This document shows, one piece after another, positions 1 through 11,468 of a stretch of 64,000 nt of DNA. The stretch comes from Dichomitus squalens LYAD-421 SS1 (taxonomy: Eukaryota; Basidiomycota; Agaricomycetes; Polyporales; Polyporaceae). The translations under genes and the position numbers were made by a program. The notes below the pieces were generated by a model. The model searched no databases. It saw nothing but the letters and a program-made list of their open reading frames with translations, and had not been told where the DNA came from. The stretch lies in assembly GCF_000275845.1 (NCBI RefSeq), contig NW_006766893.1:626327-690326 (forward strand). The letters run 5' to 3'. Position 1 is the first letter of the stretch; every line of letters begins with the position of its first letter.

Positions 1-1415
1 TTGTTCTCATCGCTATTGTTCTTTTCGTCCATTGTACTACGTGGTCACAACACCACGTGACTCCTTTGTCCCCATTCGCTATTGTTCTCCATTGTTATTG
101 TCCTGTGACTATTGTTCTCCGAGTAGTCAGCGACCGTGTACTTTAGTATATAAGGACAGGTCTTGCACTGGGCACCCCAGTTTGACCTCTTGTACCAATC
201 AAGCGTTCTCACTCCCTAGACCCCTAGTGACCTCGAACCCCCAGACCCCCAGTGAACCAGTGTGCTAAGCTTGTCATCAGTCTGCGTCCTTGTTGTGCAT
301 AACCTGCACACGACCCCTTGAGTGCTGACACGCTTCGCCGTAACAGATAGTTTGCATGAGGGCAACAGTCACTGCACGAGATCATATCAAACGGGCCCTT
401 GCCAATGATTACATCACTTGTGATGCTGTGGGTGGCCAGCCTCGAGTTGCTCCTAAGTGCTTGAGAGTCAGACATGCATATGGCTGATGAAGCATGTCGA
501 GAACACATTGAAGCTACTGCACTGACTCAGGCATGATCATGTATATGCGACTGCACCTTTACTATGGTACCTCCTGTTTAGATCAGGGTACAAGATCCCC
601 TGGGGGGCCAATGGGCACTCAAATACAGACATGGAAGTACCGCACGCATATCCATACTTCAAAACATTGTGGATTTACCTGGGTACGCGTGTGGTCAACC
701 AACGGGGCCGTGATGCGCTGTCATGGAGTAGTCCCTGTGACCGTGATATGGCCTGTTTAGGCAGGTCGGGTAGTGTAGACGCCAGAGAGAAAAAAATCCG
801 CGCGTTCACGGACTTATGCAAGGCGCTGTAACTTAGGCACAAATAAATCTCTGATGATCGAGGAAGCACCGCAAGAGTGGTGGATGAGTGCTTTTTTTTA
901 CAACTGCATTGTCCCTGACTTGTAGCAGGTGACAGAGTGGCGCCCATTCCAAGACTTGAAGTCTTTAGGGCTTCGAAGACCAAGTATCCGAAGCATCAGA
1001 ACTCTCGTAAGTGTCTCAATCATTCAATTTTCAGGTCAATTCGCTGACGTGGACTGGCTGCTATGCGCGGAGACGATACGCATCAGATGGTTCGAAGTCA
1101 GCCCCAAGCGGCCATGAGCGTAGTCCGTAAGTTGCGGTACGGTATCATTGGCTTCGACGGGCATTCTCCGCCATTGTCTAGACGTCTTGCGCGGTGACGG
1201 TAGTCTCTCGCAATGTTGATACAGTGCATGTGACATGAGTAGATATTGGTAAGTGAGAGTAAAGAAGGAAGCCGGCGAATGGGGTATAGGGCTATAATAA
1301 GTCTAGTGTACGGCTGCAGATGTTCGACAGTAGGGCTACATGGGTCTGGATGACTATGTCCTGTTATCTTGTCAGCATTGCACGCGAAGAGTGTGCACAG
1401 CGGATACCTACTCGT
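1..1415. other. No supported gene
   Basis: Only short overlapping open frames on both strands, none with recognisable protein features or a convincing splice model. The first 120 bases repeat the short phrase CTATTGTTCTC three or four times. I see nothing else. Confidence 0.6.
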
Positions 1416-1663
1416 TCAGCTAAGCCATTCCACCTCTAGAGGAGTTGTCACAGGAAGAGTGGCTGACGCTGACGCTATGTCGCCATCAGTTGATTACTGT
1501 TGTAGGAGCAATGACGATACGCACTAGTAGTAGTGACTGTGGACGTTGCATTGTCCCCTTGAGCAGGGGCGGTAGTCGCCAACATCGGCGCTGGGGCAGC
1601 CATGACAGGCGCAAGAGCGGCAGAGACAAATGAGGCGAGGAGAATTGCAGAGATGCGGGCCAT
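1416..1663 (-). CDS. Small secreted protein candidate
   Basis: Two-exon model: 1663-1525 and 1468-1416, joined by a 56-base GT-AG intron with a GTGCGT donor, giving about 62 residues. The start is the ATG at 1663. Residues 1 to about 22 (MARISAILLASFVSAALAPV and following MA) form a textbook signal peptide with an AxA-type cleavage site. The remainder is Ala/Thr/Ser rich with one N-glycosylation sequon (NAT) and no cysteines. A TATAAAT box lies about 98 bases upstream, which supports a real transcription unit. No family is recognised. Reading without the intron also gives a 62-residue protein ending in LMAT, so the C-terminus is uncertain. It could be a secreted peptide or a chance frame; signal peptide plus TATA box is the case for it. 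Confidence 0.45.
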
Positions 1664-1760
1664 AGTTATGTCGTGGAATGAGTATGATACTGGACGCGGA
1701 AGAGCAGTCAGTAGTAGGGAAGAGGAGCTGAGTTGGGGTTCTACCGGACCCCATTCCGTC

Positions 1761-1767
1761 ATTTATA
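1761..1767 (-). promoter_or_regulatory. TATA box of the small secreted protein candidate
   Basis: TATAAAT on the minus strand, about 98 bases before the ATG at 1663. The spacing matches that of the other TATA-bearing genes in this window (85 to 105 bases). Confidence 0.45.
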
Positions 1768-1769
1768 TC

Positions 1770-4679
1770 GCTTTGTGGACGGGGAACAAAGGATTTCCTG
1801 CAGTGATAGTAGAATTGTTGGTGAGTGAATCTCGAATGTCTGCACACTAGGTCCGCATAGCTGTACGAGGTCCCGTCGCGATCCCCGTTTCATAGCTGCG
1901 CCCTCGCGTTCTCCCGCCATCATCAAGCCGCCGGGAAGTGCACGGAGGAGTTGTCCTACACATATGTAAATGCACAGCTTGTTCCTGGGAGACAAACAGG
2001 CGGAACCGCGGAGGTGAGCCCGCCAAACGTCCTGGAGCTGGATGATAATGCGCGTAACGAAGTGGCCTGGACGTGACACGTAGGAGCCACGAGTCTAGTT
2101 GCTTTGTGATTGATCTGAACCTTGATTATGTATACCTGTTACATCATGAGTTGAAGAACCGGCATAACCGTCGCCACAGGGATCAAAAACTTTTCAGTGA
2201 GGCACCTACCGTCCTTGGGCGCGGGACATGAGACGAGACCTCTGCGCGTCTCGTTACCAGCGTCTGGCACCTGGTGCGTTCCCGCAGGTTTGATACGATT
2301 ACGTCAATACCTGAGCAGACTGATGCGTCAGGCTGGGCAATGGAGATGAGGGCAGTGCGTACGGGATGTGTGAGAGTGATCTCAGACCCTTGCAAACGTC
2401 TGACTTTTCGGCTCCGAGGCAGATCGCATGTGCACTACTCAACGCAGAGTTTACCATCACATGACTGGGAACGTAGTACAAGAACCATTGTGGCTTGCTA
2501 TGGCATGTGTCACCATACCGTTTCGAAACGATACCCGCTATCAAGGATTGACAATGATCTGTCTCTGTTGAGGTGACATACTTTATCGGAAAGAGATCAG
2601 ATGAATATCACCCTACATGCCTTCTGCCAACGGACGGACCACCACAACGCCGCATCTGTTCTCGTGCGGACAGCGGTGGACGGCGGCGGTCGTGTGAGCG
2701 GACGGATAGATCAGGAATCCGACTTCGCATTGTACCGGGAATGTTTGCCAACAAGCAGAGCGCGGACGTGATCCGACGTACTGGAAAGAATGAGCAGGAG
2801 ATCAGTTCCATGAAGCGCTCAGCGACACAGGTCAGTCAAGCACTACGAAGGCGTCACCCTGATACGGACCTAGGGCACTACATTCGCTGCAACAAAGGGT
2901 GAATGGGGCAGTGCTTCCCACTGCCCCCTCCCTTGTGCCTCCCGCCCTCGTCCCTCAGGCCGTTCGGGGTGATAAGCACTGTAGCGCGGTGTTTATCGAG
3001 ATCGGAACCCGAACTCTCATTCAGGAAGAAATCGGGGAAGTCGCAACGCTACAGGCTGTACTGGCTTGCTGCTGAGTGGCGTCGGATAGAAGGACCAGCA
3101 AGGTTGCATTAGGCGTGTGGCTGCATTCCAGTTGCGGAGCATTGTGCTGACCGTGTCTTCGCTTTCACCGAGGCTGTCACCCGGTATTTTCCTCCGGGTC
3201 TGCGTATCCAGCGTTCATGAAGACGGCGTAGGACATGAAAACAGCGCTAGGTGAAGTCCTGACCGCCCAAACGATGCAGTACTCCGAAACAGACGGTGCT
3301 ACAAGATAGCCCAAAGGTGACATATCGCGCAGAAGAAAGCGGAAACTGAAAACTCACATCAATTGGACCTGTGTCAGAACGGCATTGACCTCGCCAAAAC
3401 GCTGTTGGTCGACGCTGATCGTCACAACATAGTCGTCGACGCCGCTTGGGTCTGCCCTGAAGTTGATTGATTTCTCTAGGCGAACGTACGCGTCGAGCTT
3501 TGACTTCCTATGGCTTCGCGGTGCCTTGAGCCCCTGAGGCAGGTACAGAGAAGCCGGCGGAAGGCCCAAACGAGCCTCTCAATGACGGCCGACACATCTA
3601 CAAGGGGGCGGTGACAGGCGTCAGAGCGATGATGGCTTCAAGTCAGGTCAAGGCCGACGCATGTACCAGACTGACTGACAATGGCGGTACGCTGCGGAGA
3701 TCTGTACCTCCAGTGCAAGGCGAGAGAGAGAAACACGAAGTACAGACCTAGTGCTCCGTAGAAGGCCAGCACAAAAATCGCCGCATGATGACGCGTCGAA
3801 TTTCCGCGGAAGAGGTTCTCCCTCATTTGCGCCATAAATGTCGAACACCTGTATGGAGTTGAAATGTCGTTGTGAGTCCATGTGCATGCGCCGGGTACTG
3901 CGGGAACATCTCAGGTGATACTTCAGGCAGAAGAAGCATTTCATCTGTTATGCAAGACGTAGATCGTGAAACGTACGACGCGTAGCAAGCGCGAGACTTT
4001 GCACCTTGGACTCGTTCTGTAGTGGTTTTGGGTTGTGGTGGTTGAGAAAACGCCCCGGGAGTTGTTGAAGTCAAGATTGACTATAGGATGAACATTAGAC
4101 GTTGACTACAGAGCTCTGCCGGCGACACTCCATCACAGTGGGCAAACATGAGCGTGAGAAATTGCACCGGCGATCCCCGCCATTGGAGCCACGGACGCTT
4201 GATCGATATGTTCCAGGCGGCCGCGGCCGCCAGCCACTTTTCCATGTCAGTGACGTATCGCGGGACTACGGCTCCTTCGTTACAACGCAACTCAAACAAC
4301 TATTTCAGCCTTGCCCAACTCATCCTCACCTCCATGAACAGAGGTAATCGTGACCGCAGATTCACCTGGTATCTAATCGAAGCCTGAAGTTACTGCAGCC
4401 CTCTAGCGTTCCTTGAGTACGTTTCAAGATCATGTCAGGAAACAGAAGATGACCCTGAAATTCATAGAATCCAGCATTTTGGCTAGATGGTACCTCGAGT
4501 AACGTTTTTAGATTGCAGCAAAACGGTCCGCGGAAGGCACAGTCGCTATCTTGGGGAATTAAGCAGGTCGTCTTCCGAAGCCGCACCTCGCAGCTGACTC
4601 TCCAGTGGGAACTGCTGACCTTTGGGTTCACCGTGCCTATCCCTTATGAGATGGCGACCAGGTTCCCATGCCCTATCCT
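1770..4679. other. Gene-poor region
   Basis: About 2.9 kb without a gene I can support. Minus-strand frames at 3638-3835 and 3354-3569 contain a hydrophobic run (about residues 19-42) and a well-formed mixed stretch, but they have no ATG or splice context that joins them, so I do not call a gene. No repeat structure was noticed. Confidence 0.5.
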
Positions 4680-4686
4680 TATAAAT
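4680..4686 (+). promoter_or_regulatory. TATA box of ABH1
   Basis: TATAAAT, 89 bases before the ABH1 ATG. ABH2 has the same heptamer 85 bases before its ATG, so promoter spacing is shared between the paralogs. Confidence 0.55.
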
Positions 4687-4768
4687 GATACGCCGTAACT
4701 CCAGTAGACGGCCCTCTGCTTCTAGTGTCCCATTCCCCGAACACCAATTGGACGAGAAATACTACACT

Positions 4769-6104
4769 ATGACCAGCACTCAGTCCACGGGAAGTCGACT
4801 CGGCGTGCTTCACGATACCGGGATACCTCCGGGCAGTGAAGACTATACGACTCTGGTTGTTCTGCATGGTCACAACTGGCATAGTGGTGAGTCCATTAGA
4901 TAGTTGCTCCATCTCCCAGATTTGTAGGCTATACAACTAGTGTTGACGGGAATCTGGCGGAAACGTCCATCCACGTATCCAGGCACTTTCTCCAAGGTGA
5001 TACCGCTCGCGAGCATCAATAACACGCGCCTCATCCTTGTCAATCGACGCGGCTATCCTGGAAGCACGCCATTCACGGACGAGGAACTCGCGACAATTCC
5101 GAAGCTGACGCCGGACGCGAATGAAGACACGCTAGAAGACGCCAGGGAGGAGTTGGGGCTATTCATGCGAGACCGGGCGCGCGAAGTGTACGACTTGCTA
5201 GAGGATATAGTGCGACAGGACAACATACCGCCGGCTCAACCTGAGAAGAACACGGGGGGCATCATCCTCGCTGGGTGGTCCTTCGGGGCGTTGTGGATGA
5301 ACGCGCTCATGGCGTACGTGTCGTCCTTCCCCGTCAATGACGTGGAGCTGTCGAAGTACGTGAGACGCGTTGTCATATTCGGTAAGTGTTTCTCTCCGCC
5401 GGCCATCTATTCGTGCAGGAGCACCTCACGAGTTGTACAGATACCGGAAACCTTGTCATGGGCTATCCGGGACGAAGTGATATGTACGAACGCGGCTTCG
5501 ACCCTGCGCTTTCCGAGGCAGAGCGCAAGGCGGCATATAACGTCTGGGAAAGGGCGCGCCGAATTAGCAGCTACTACTCCCACGGAGAGACGCTGGACAG
5601 TCTCTCCGATGAGCCCCTGAAACATCCTCCATCGACCGTCAGCACTCTCAGCGCGGAGGAACGCGCGAACCTGACGCACATCCCCGGAGGTGTCGTGGAC
5701 TCGGCCATCGCGCTCCCTGGTATTCAGTCCGGGCTTTTCGATAGCCTGCGACAACGCGCCATATCCCTTCCAAGTCGCCAAGACAACAAGGAGAATGGAG
5801 ACGATGCAGAATCGAGCGGGGACGACTGGCGCGACATCGAATTGCGCGTAGTTTGGTGCCAGATGTCACATGCAGAAGTCTCCTACGTGACGCTGCTTCT
5901 CATCGCGGAGCTAGAGGACGCAAAGAAGAAGGGAATTCCTGTACGAAACGTAAGAGTCGTTCGAGTAAAGGGCGCTAATCATTTCGTGAGTACTTTACTT
6001 AAGACCATACTCTTCGGAGCTCATTTCCGTACCTCATCCAGATACATTGGGACCAACCCGAGATGGCGATGCGCGCACTGCTGGGAGATGAAGATGTCAT
6101 CTGA
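4769..6104 (+). CDS. Alpha/beta-hydrolase paralog ABH1
   Basis: Four exons: 4769-4886, 4983-5381, 5441-5985, 6042-6104, giving 374 residues; all junctions are GT-AG and in frame. It is a predicted cytosolic alpha/beta-hydrolase-fold enzyme with no signal peptide or membrane segment; the substrate is unknown. The oxyanion-side motif VLHGHNWH is near residue 33, the nucleophile elbow GWSFG has Ser at about 139, and GANHF ends exon 3 and supplies the expected catalytic histidine. The exon 1 end (HSG), exon 2 end (RRVVIFG) and exon 3 end (GANHF) match ABH2 to ABH7. Oddity: the position that is Asp in ABH2 to ABH6 (WADYS, WCDRS) is Gln here (WCQMS), so the acid of the triad may be missing or placed elsewhere. 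The last exon gives the family C-terminal signature I/V-H-W-D-x-P-E. Family membership is clear from internal comparison; enzyme activity is inferred. Confidence 0.85.
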
Positions 6105-7386
6105 GGTCGGTTCTATCCGTCGAGTTACTTGTGAACAATACTGCTGCAACGTACAGAGGAGAAGGATGTAAGACCTACTGCTGGAGATATACATGAAGTG
6201 CCTTGTGACCCGGAGGGTATTCACTTCCAGTTTGGTTAGGACGAAGCCTGTCGTGTTCTTTCAGTTGCGAGGAGAGCTGGTCGCGGTGTAGGGCTGCTGC
6301 AAAATTGAGCCAATAAGATTGGCTATTCATGGAAACCTCCCCAAGGTGCCAGTGGATCATCTACGAATTATGCATACAAATGGCTTCCATTCCGCAACCT
6401 TACCAATCGCGGTCACACACAACGTCGCGTGTGAATGCTCGGTCTGTGGAGGACGAATAGTACTAGTATACTACACGCTCATGTTGTATGTCGTTGGTGC
6501 TCGAGCCTTCCTACAGTCCCCGAGGACGACGCGGAGCTCACTGGCACAGTATTAGATAAGAGCGCGGGCCGGCACTCCGTAGGCCGCGCCCAGCGAGCTC
6601 TTCTCACAGCGCTGATCCGCCCGAGACCGACACGTATGAATCGGTTCCCTCGTACTTGTACGTTTGTTCGTCTCAATCTCCCACGTCGTCCCTAATTTTT
6701 ATCACCAAGTCCCATAGGAAGTATATTGGTGCCTCAACGTAGGAGACATCGAGTCCGCATCAGAGGGTCGTTGCTTCTCAAGCGCATTCTCATCAGGCTT
6801 CGTGAATCACTTTCAGAATATCGAGGAGCTATCGGCGATGTGTCACCCTTCCTTCCTCTTGGCTAATTAATGGAACCCCGGCTCATTCATGGGACGGTCC
6901 GTTCGACATGTCATTACAATCAGCGCAGGGTATCGCGCGACCTTTGACATCAGCAATATGCTTGCTTGCGTTTCAAGTTCCACTGTTCACCGACACGTCC
7001 TCGGTGAGCACTTGAGCCCATCAGAATGTCGAGTGTGGCTGACCGCGCTGCTTTAAGGATAGGAGATGTTACGTCACGGCATATTCACAGAGCTCTAGAC
7101 GGCGGAGGAGTCCGGACGAGATAATTCATGGCTTCGATGGCAACCGTGGCGTCTTCTAGAGCGCTTCTACGGGCTTGTCCCCGACCCCGCCTAATATTCC
7201 AGAGGAAGAAGCCGCCTCGAACATGAAATGCCGCGATCGGCGCAGAAGGTGCGGCAGAGAGTTCGGTATTTCCTCAGCAGGGCGGGGCCGCTGGCTCGGA
7301 GTGGAGCGCGGAGGAGGTCTTTAATGGACGGGGCGACCGATCCCCACTTTATCTCTTTTCTAACTGCCCCCTCTGGTGGCGCCTCT
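6105..7386. other. Intergenic region
   Basis: About 1.3 kb between ABH1 and the membrane-protein gene. Only short frames on both strands; no gene, RNA or repeat that I can support. Confidence 0.6.
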
Positions 7387-8932
7387 ATGCCCTTGGACTC
7401 CTCCCCAGTTCACATCGTCAATATGGAGCTGCTGAGGGATGCCAATCTCTTCTCCGCCTTCGTCCAGGCGATGTTCTATGGTGAGTTTACCAGCGAGGAT
7501 GAGAACTACACGTCGTAAATTCAATATATCGCCTCCAGGTTTCTCCGTCTTGATGTTCATTCTGACCATGTGGATCCTCCTTGGAAACCGTCGTAAACGC
7601 CGGCCCAATATCATGATGGTCGGGGCGTCGTGCGCCCTTATGCTTCTTTCTACAGCGGTGGGTTTCCGTGCAGCTTTGCCTACCTTTGTAAGATTGACCT
7701 GAGTTCTAGGAGATGGCGTTGAACGTGATTCGCGTCTACCAGGGCTTCGTCGCCATGGGACCTTCCCTTCCTGGCGGGCCAGAGCAATATTTTGAGAATA
7801 TCTCCCTCCCTACGTTCGTTGCCAAGAGCTGTTTGATCAGCGCTCAAAGTCTCATACTCGACATCGTCGTCGTGAGTGATATCTCCCACGTCTGCGCTGA
7901 ACTCTTCAGTAAGCTCATCTTGAACTCACAGATATTCAGGGCGTACGTGGTGTGGCAGAGCTTACCCGTCGTAATTCTACCGATACTCTCATGGATCGGT
8001 CTCCTCGGTGGGTGTGGTCTCGTTGTCGCTTCGTTGGAAGTTACGCATTAACGAGGTTATTCTCTAGTGGTATCTATAGGCACCAACGTTTCACTAGCTG
8101 GAATGCATCCTTCGGGAGGCCTATCATTACAGGATAATCCATGGATCACGTCGATGTTCACCCTATACCTAGCCACAAACCTATCTGCCACCGGTAATCT
8201 CCTTTCATGATCGACTTCTGCTTGTATACTGATATTCTAGCTAGCACTACTCGCCTACAAGATTTGGACGGTCACGCGAGGGACATCTCAGTACCGGTCC
8301 AGCGAAGGCCTCGCTCCCGTCCTCCGCGTCGCTCTCGAGAGCGGTGCCATTTACACTATCACGATGTCCGCTGGATTGATACTATTCCTGCTGCAATCCC
8401 AGCTTGTGTACGCACTTATCGACATCGTGCGTATCTTCGCATGTTCTCCGTCCCTTACCTGCTGATATCAACCTGGCTGAATCGAACTCGTTGCACCAAT
8501 TTACAATAGTCTTCGCCCATCATTTCAATCGTTATGAACATGATCATCGTCCGGGTCGGGCTCGCAGCGGAACGGAAGAAGCATTTGCGCGCTGTACCTC
8601 GGCAGTCGAGCAGCGGCTTCAGCTTCGTCGCTGTGACCATACCGAAGCCGCATCCAGGTTACCTCCGCGAACGTCCGGATTCGGAGATGGCCCTTGGCGT
8701 GCCATCGGATCGGGTGGACGACGACGTGGAAATGGGAAACGTCGTGATGAAGATGGAGCGACTGTTGCAGGATGGTGGACCGTCGACACCGTATTCGGAG
8801 AGTGAGACGACCGATGACGCGAAGTCTGTGGTGGATGTCGACGATCCGGAGGACGTGAAGAGCGTAGATCTTGCGTTGACCAGCGCGCGCTCGAGCGCCT
8901 TCCACGTCATCACGGAACGCGACCTAGATTGA
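7387..8932 (+). CDS. Seven-helix-type fungal membrane protein
   Basis: Seven exons: 7387-7480, 7539-7657, 7710-7871, 7932-8007, 8068-8193, 8245-8426, 8510-8932, giving 393 residues. All junctions are GT-AG and keep frame. Hydrophobic helices fall around residues 21-42 (FVQAMFYGFSVLMFILTMW), 52-68, 101-120, 129-150 (YVVWQSLPVVILPILSWIG), 172-190 and 215-245, so it should be multi-pass. The block order, with an aromatic RAYVVWQ segment followed by a helix and then TLYLATNLSATALLAYKIW, is typical of a large, functionally uncharacterised seven-helix family of Agaricomycetes. The C-terminal 130 residues are soluble, acidic and Ser/Asp rich, probably a cytoplasmic tail. Sensing or signalling is plausible but unproven. 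It sits between ABH1 and ABH2 on the same strand. A start further upstream in the same frame is possible; I chose the ATG that leaves a short N-terminus before helix 1. Confidence 0.8.
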
Positions 8933-9778
8933 CCTATTGAACCAAACAATTCAGCGACGAGTATCGAGTGCCCGTTGTTTTTCTTTCCCAGGAAGGCCTA
9001 GTGGACTTCATGTCATGGACTTGTACAATGCGTCATGGTGTGTAGTATGTTGTATCTCCTACGTCTTTTGTTCTACCACGGGTTCCATGTGTACTACGAT
9101 GAAGTATGAAAGTAGGGCAGGACATCGTATAAGCAACCTGTCGCGAATGGAATTTTGTACCAGCAGTTGTACGTGCAGTCTAAACTAACTATGAAGACAT
9201 ACCATACCAGTGTACTTGGCCAGAGCCCAGGTCTGCCCCCGCATGCATGGCTACAATCACACCTCCCAAGGTACCGACATACTCGGAACCCCTGGTGAAG
9301 TAGGCGTGCCAAATTCATGTCAGCTCCTCATTTCGCTGTGCGCTCAGTGAGGATACCGTTACTGGGGAGATACTATGTACCAGTATGTCCTTCTGACTAA
9401 CTCAAACACCACCACAAACCAGTAATGAGTCACTCTAGTATATATCTTTATGCAAAGGTTGAGCAAAATCGAGGCGACCGGAGATACGAAGAGCGGTTTT
9501 CCGGGAGCGGCCCTTCCTACTAGCAGCCGTTTATAGACGCCCCTCAAGCGCCTGGCGTGAGGAGAAGTCGGAGCTTGAGCACGCCTACATAGTCCCGAAC
9601 GTCCGTCTCAGCAAGCAACTGATAAGCAATATCTGGTGATGCTGCGCTGCGAGTGATAAATCCTGGGGCGAATGCAGACAGGCTTCAAGTTGCAATTAAA
9701 CAAAGTTTAGAATACCGAAGAATCGGGATTTAGCTCCACATCGGTGATTGAGGACTTGTCATCAAAGGGTCACCGCAG
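8933..9778. other. Intergenic region with ABH2 promoter
   Basis: No gene seen. Short frames only on both strands; the right end leads into the ABH2 TATA box. Confidence 0.6.
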
Positions 9779-9785
9779 TATAAAT
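9779..9785 (+). promoter_or_regulatory. TATA box of ABH2
   Basis: TATAAAT, 85 bases before the ABH2 ATG; identical heptamer and near-identical spacing to ABH1. Confidence 0.55.
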
Positions 9786-9863
9786 TGCAGACGTTAGACG
9801 AAGAAACAACACACTTGTGCTACAAACGGCACTTAACTTCCACATCAACATCGACCTCCCGCC

Positions 9864-11122
9864 ATGAGCGATACTCTCCCCCTCGGCATCATTGCCGATT
9901 CTGGTGCTCCCGAAGGGAGTACAGACTACACTACGGTAGTACTATTTCATGGATTCGCTTGGACGAGCGGTGAGTGAAATGTTGTGGTTCACGGATGCAT
10001 ATGTCATCGGCTGAACGCTTTGGAACTTGCAGATGGTTTCCGTAAGATGCTCCCATTCGCGAAGGCGAAAAATGCTCGCATATTCCTTGTCAACAGGCGC
10101 GACTATCCGGGCACGACGCCCTACTCCATCGAAGAGCGTGCCGAGGTCTTCGCGGCTGCAGTACAGGGTAAGACCGACGCGGAGGAGGCGCGAAAGATAC
10201 TACTCCCATGGATGAAGGAACGCGGGCGGGAGGTCCATGATCTCCTCGTCCATATCGTCTCCCAGCACAAAATCCCTGTCGCCCGCCCGGAGAATAATGC
10301 GGGGGGGATTGTCGTAGCAGGATGGTCGTTCGGCACCACTCTCATGTCTGCGCTCCTGGCCAACGTCGATTCCTTCCCTCAGGGCGATGTCGATTTGAGG
10401 AAATATCTCCGCAGAGTCGTCTTCCTTGGTGCGTTCGCGATGTCGTGTCCTTCATCTTGACAGGCTGGCTGACCCTCTTCCGGACACGAATACAGATCCC
10501 CCTGATATTGCGCTCGGCATACCACCGCTCCCAGAAGTCGCGTCCGCGAACAACGAGACCCCTATAGCGCTAGAGCGTCTCGTCCGCGAGCTCTCTATCT
10601 TCTACAGCGCGTACTTCAAGCATGGGGACGTCGACAAACCCGAGACGTACGAGCGCAGCACGCCGCTTGCCGACCCGAAACCAACATGGTATAGCTTCAC
10701 CCCAGACGAGCTCGAGGCGATCTTCCACCCTGTGCCAGGGGACTCACGGGGCGGCTCGGATGCCACGCTCATGGCTGCAGCTATCCCTTGTGGGGTATTC
10801 GGGGTGCTTCGTGAGCAGGCTCTGCGCAAGGGCGAGGGTAGCGGGTGGGAGGCCGTTGAGCTTCGGCAAGTTTGGGCTGATTATTCGATCGCGCCTATGG
10901 TTTGGTGTGCACGCGAGTTGCGGGCGGAGGTCGACAAGCAGACAAAGGCTGGTGCGAAGCTTAGGAACGTAAGCTTTGTCCGAGTGGAGGGAGCGAACCA
11001 TGTCGTGAGTACTGGCGGAGCAATTCCTGCATTTCGATGTGAGTGGAGTACGATGGCTGATTGATCGACAGCTGGTGTGGGACTTCCCTACCCAAACGCT
11101 GGAAGCGCTATTGCAGGCATAG
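9864..11122 (+). CDS. Alpha/beta-hydrolase paralog ABH2
   Basis: Four exons: 9864-9969, 10033-10428, 10496-11004, 11072-11122, giving 353 residues with every junction in frame. Motifs: VLFHGFAW near residue 27, GWSFG with Ser at about 134, WADYS (candidate catalytic Asp) in the last third, and GANHV (GANHF in the paralogs) at the end of exon 3. The exon 3 start at 10496 was chosen over an AG at 10462-10463 because it restores the D-P-P-D-I-A-L-G stretch aligned with ABH3. The last exon encodes LVWDFPTQT. Closest relative in the window is ABH3, directly downstream on the same strand, so the pair looks like a tandem duplication. A TATA box sits 85 bases upstream. Predicted soluble hydrolase; substrate unknown. 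Confidence 0.85.
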
Positions 11123-11468
11123 GGGGAAGTCGCGTGATGATAGACCATAGACGGATAGGCACGGGTGTTACGGACGATGCTAAGTTATGGAAATGCCAAA
11201 CATAGTACTGCAGCAGTGCTCGAGTCCCCCAGGCCGAGCCACGTTTGGACGCAGCTGACTGCGAAATCTGGCGTTGTCTGACCGATCGAGAGATTGCGCA
11301 AAGATCCGGCTGGACTCCATCATCCTTGGGATAGGGTTCAGTTCCTCTTGGACCTCAAGTACGACAACGCTACCGTCGCCCGGCGCATATCAAACTAGCT
11401 TCCGCCGGACAAGTCGCAGTAAATCGATGACATTCATATGAAACATCACCGGCAGACATCACCGGTTC

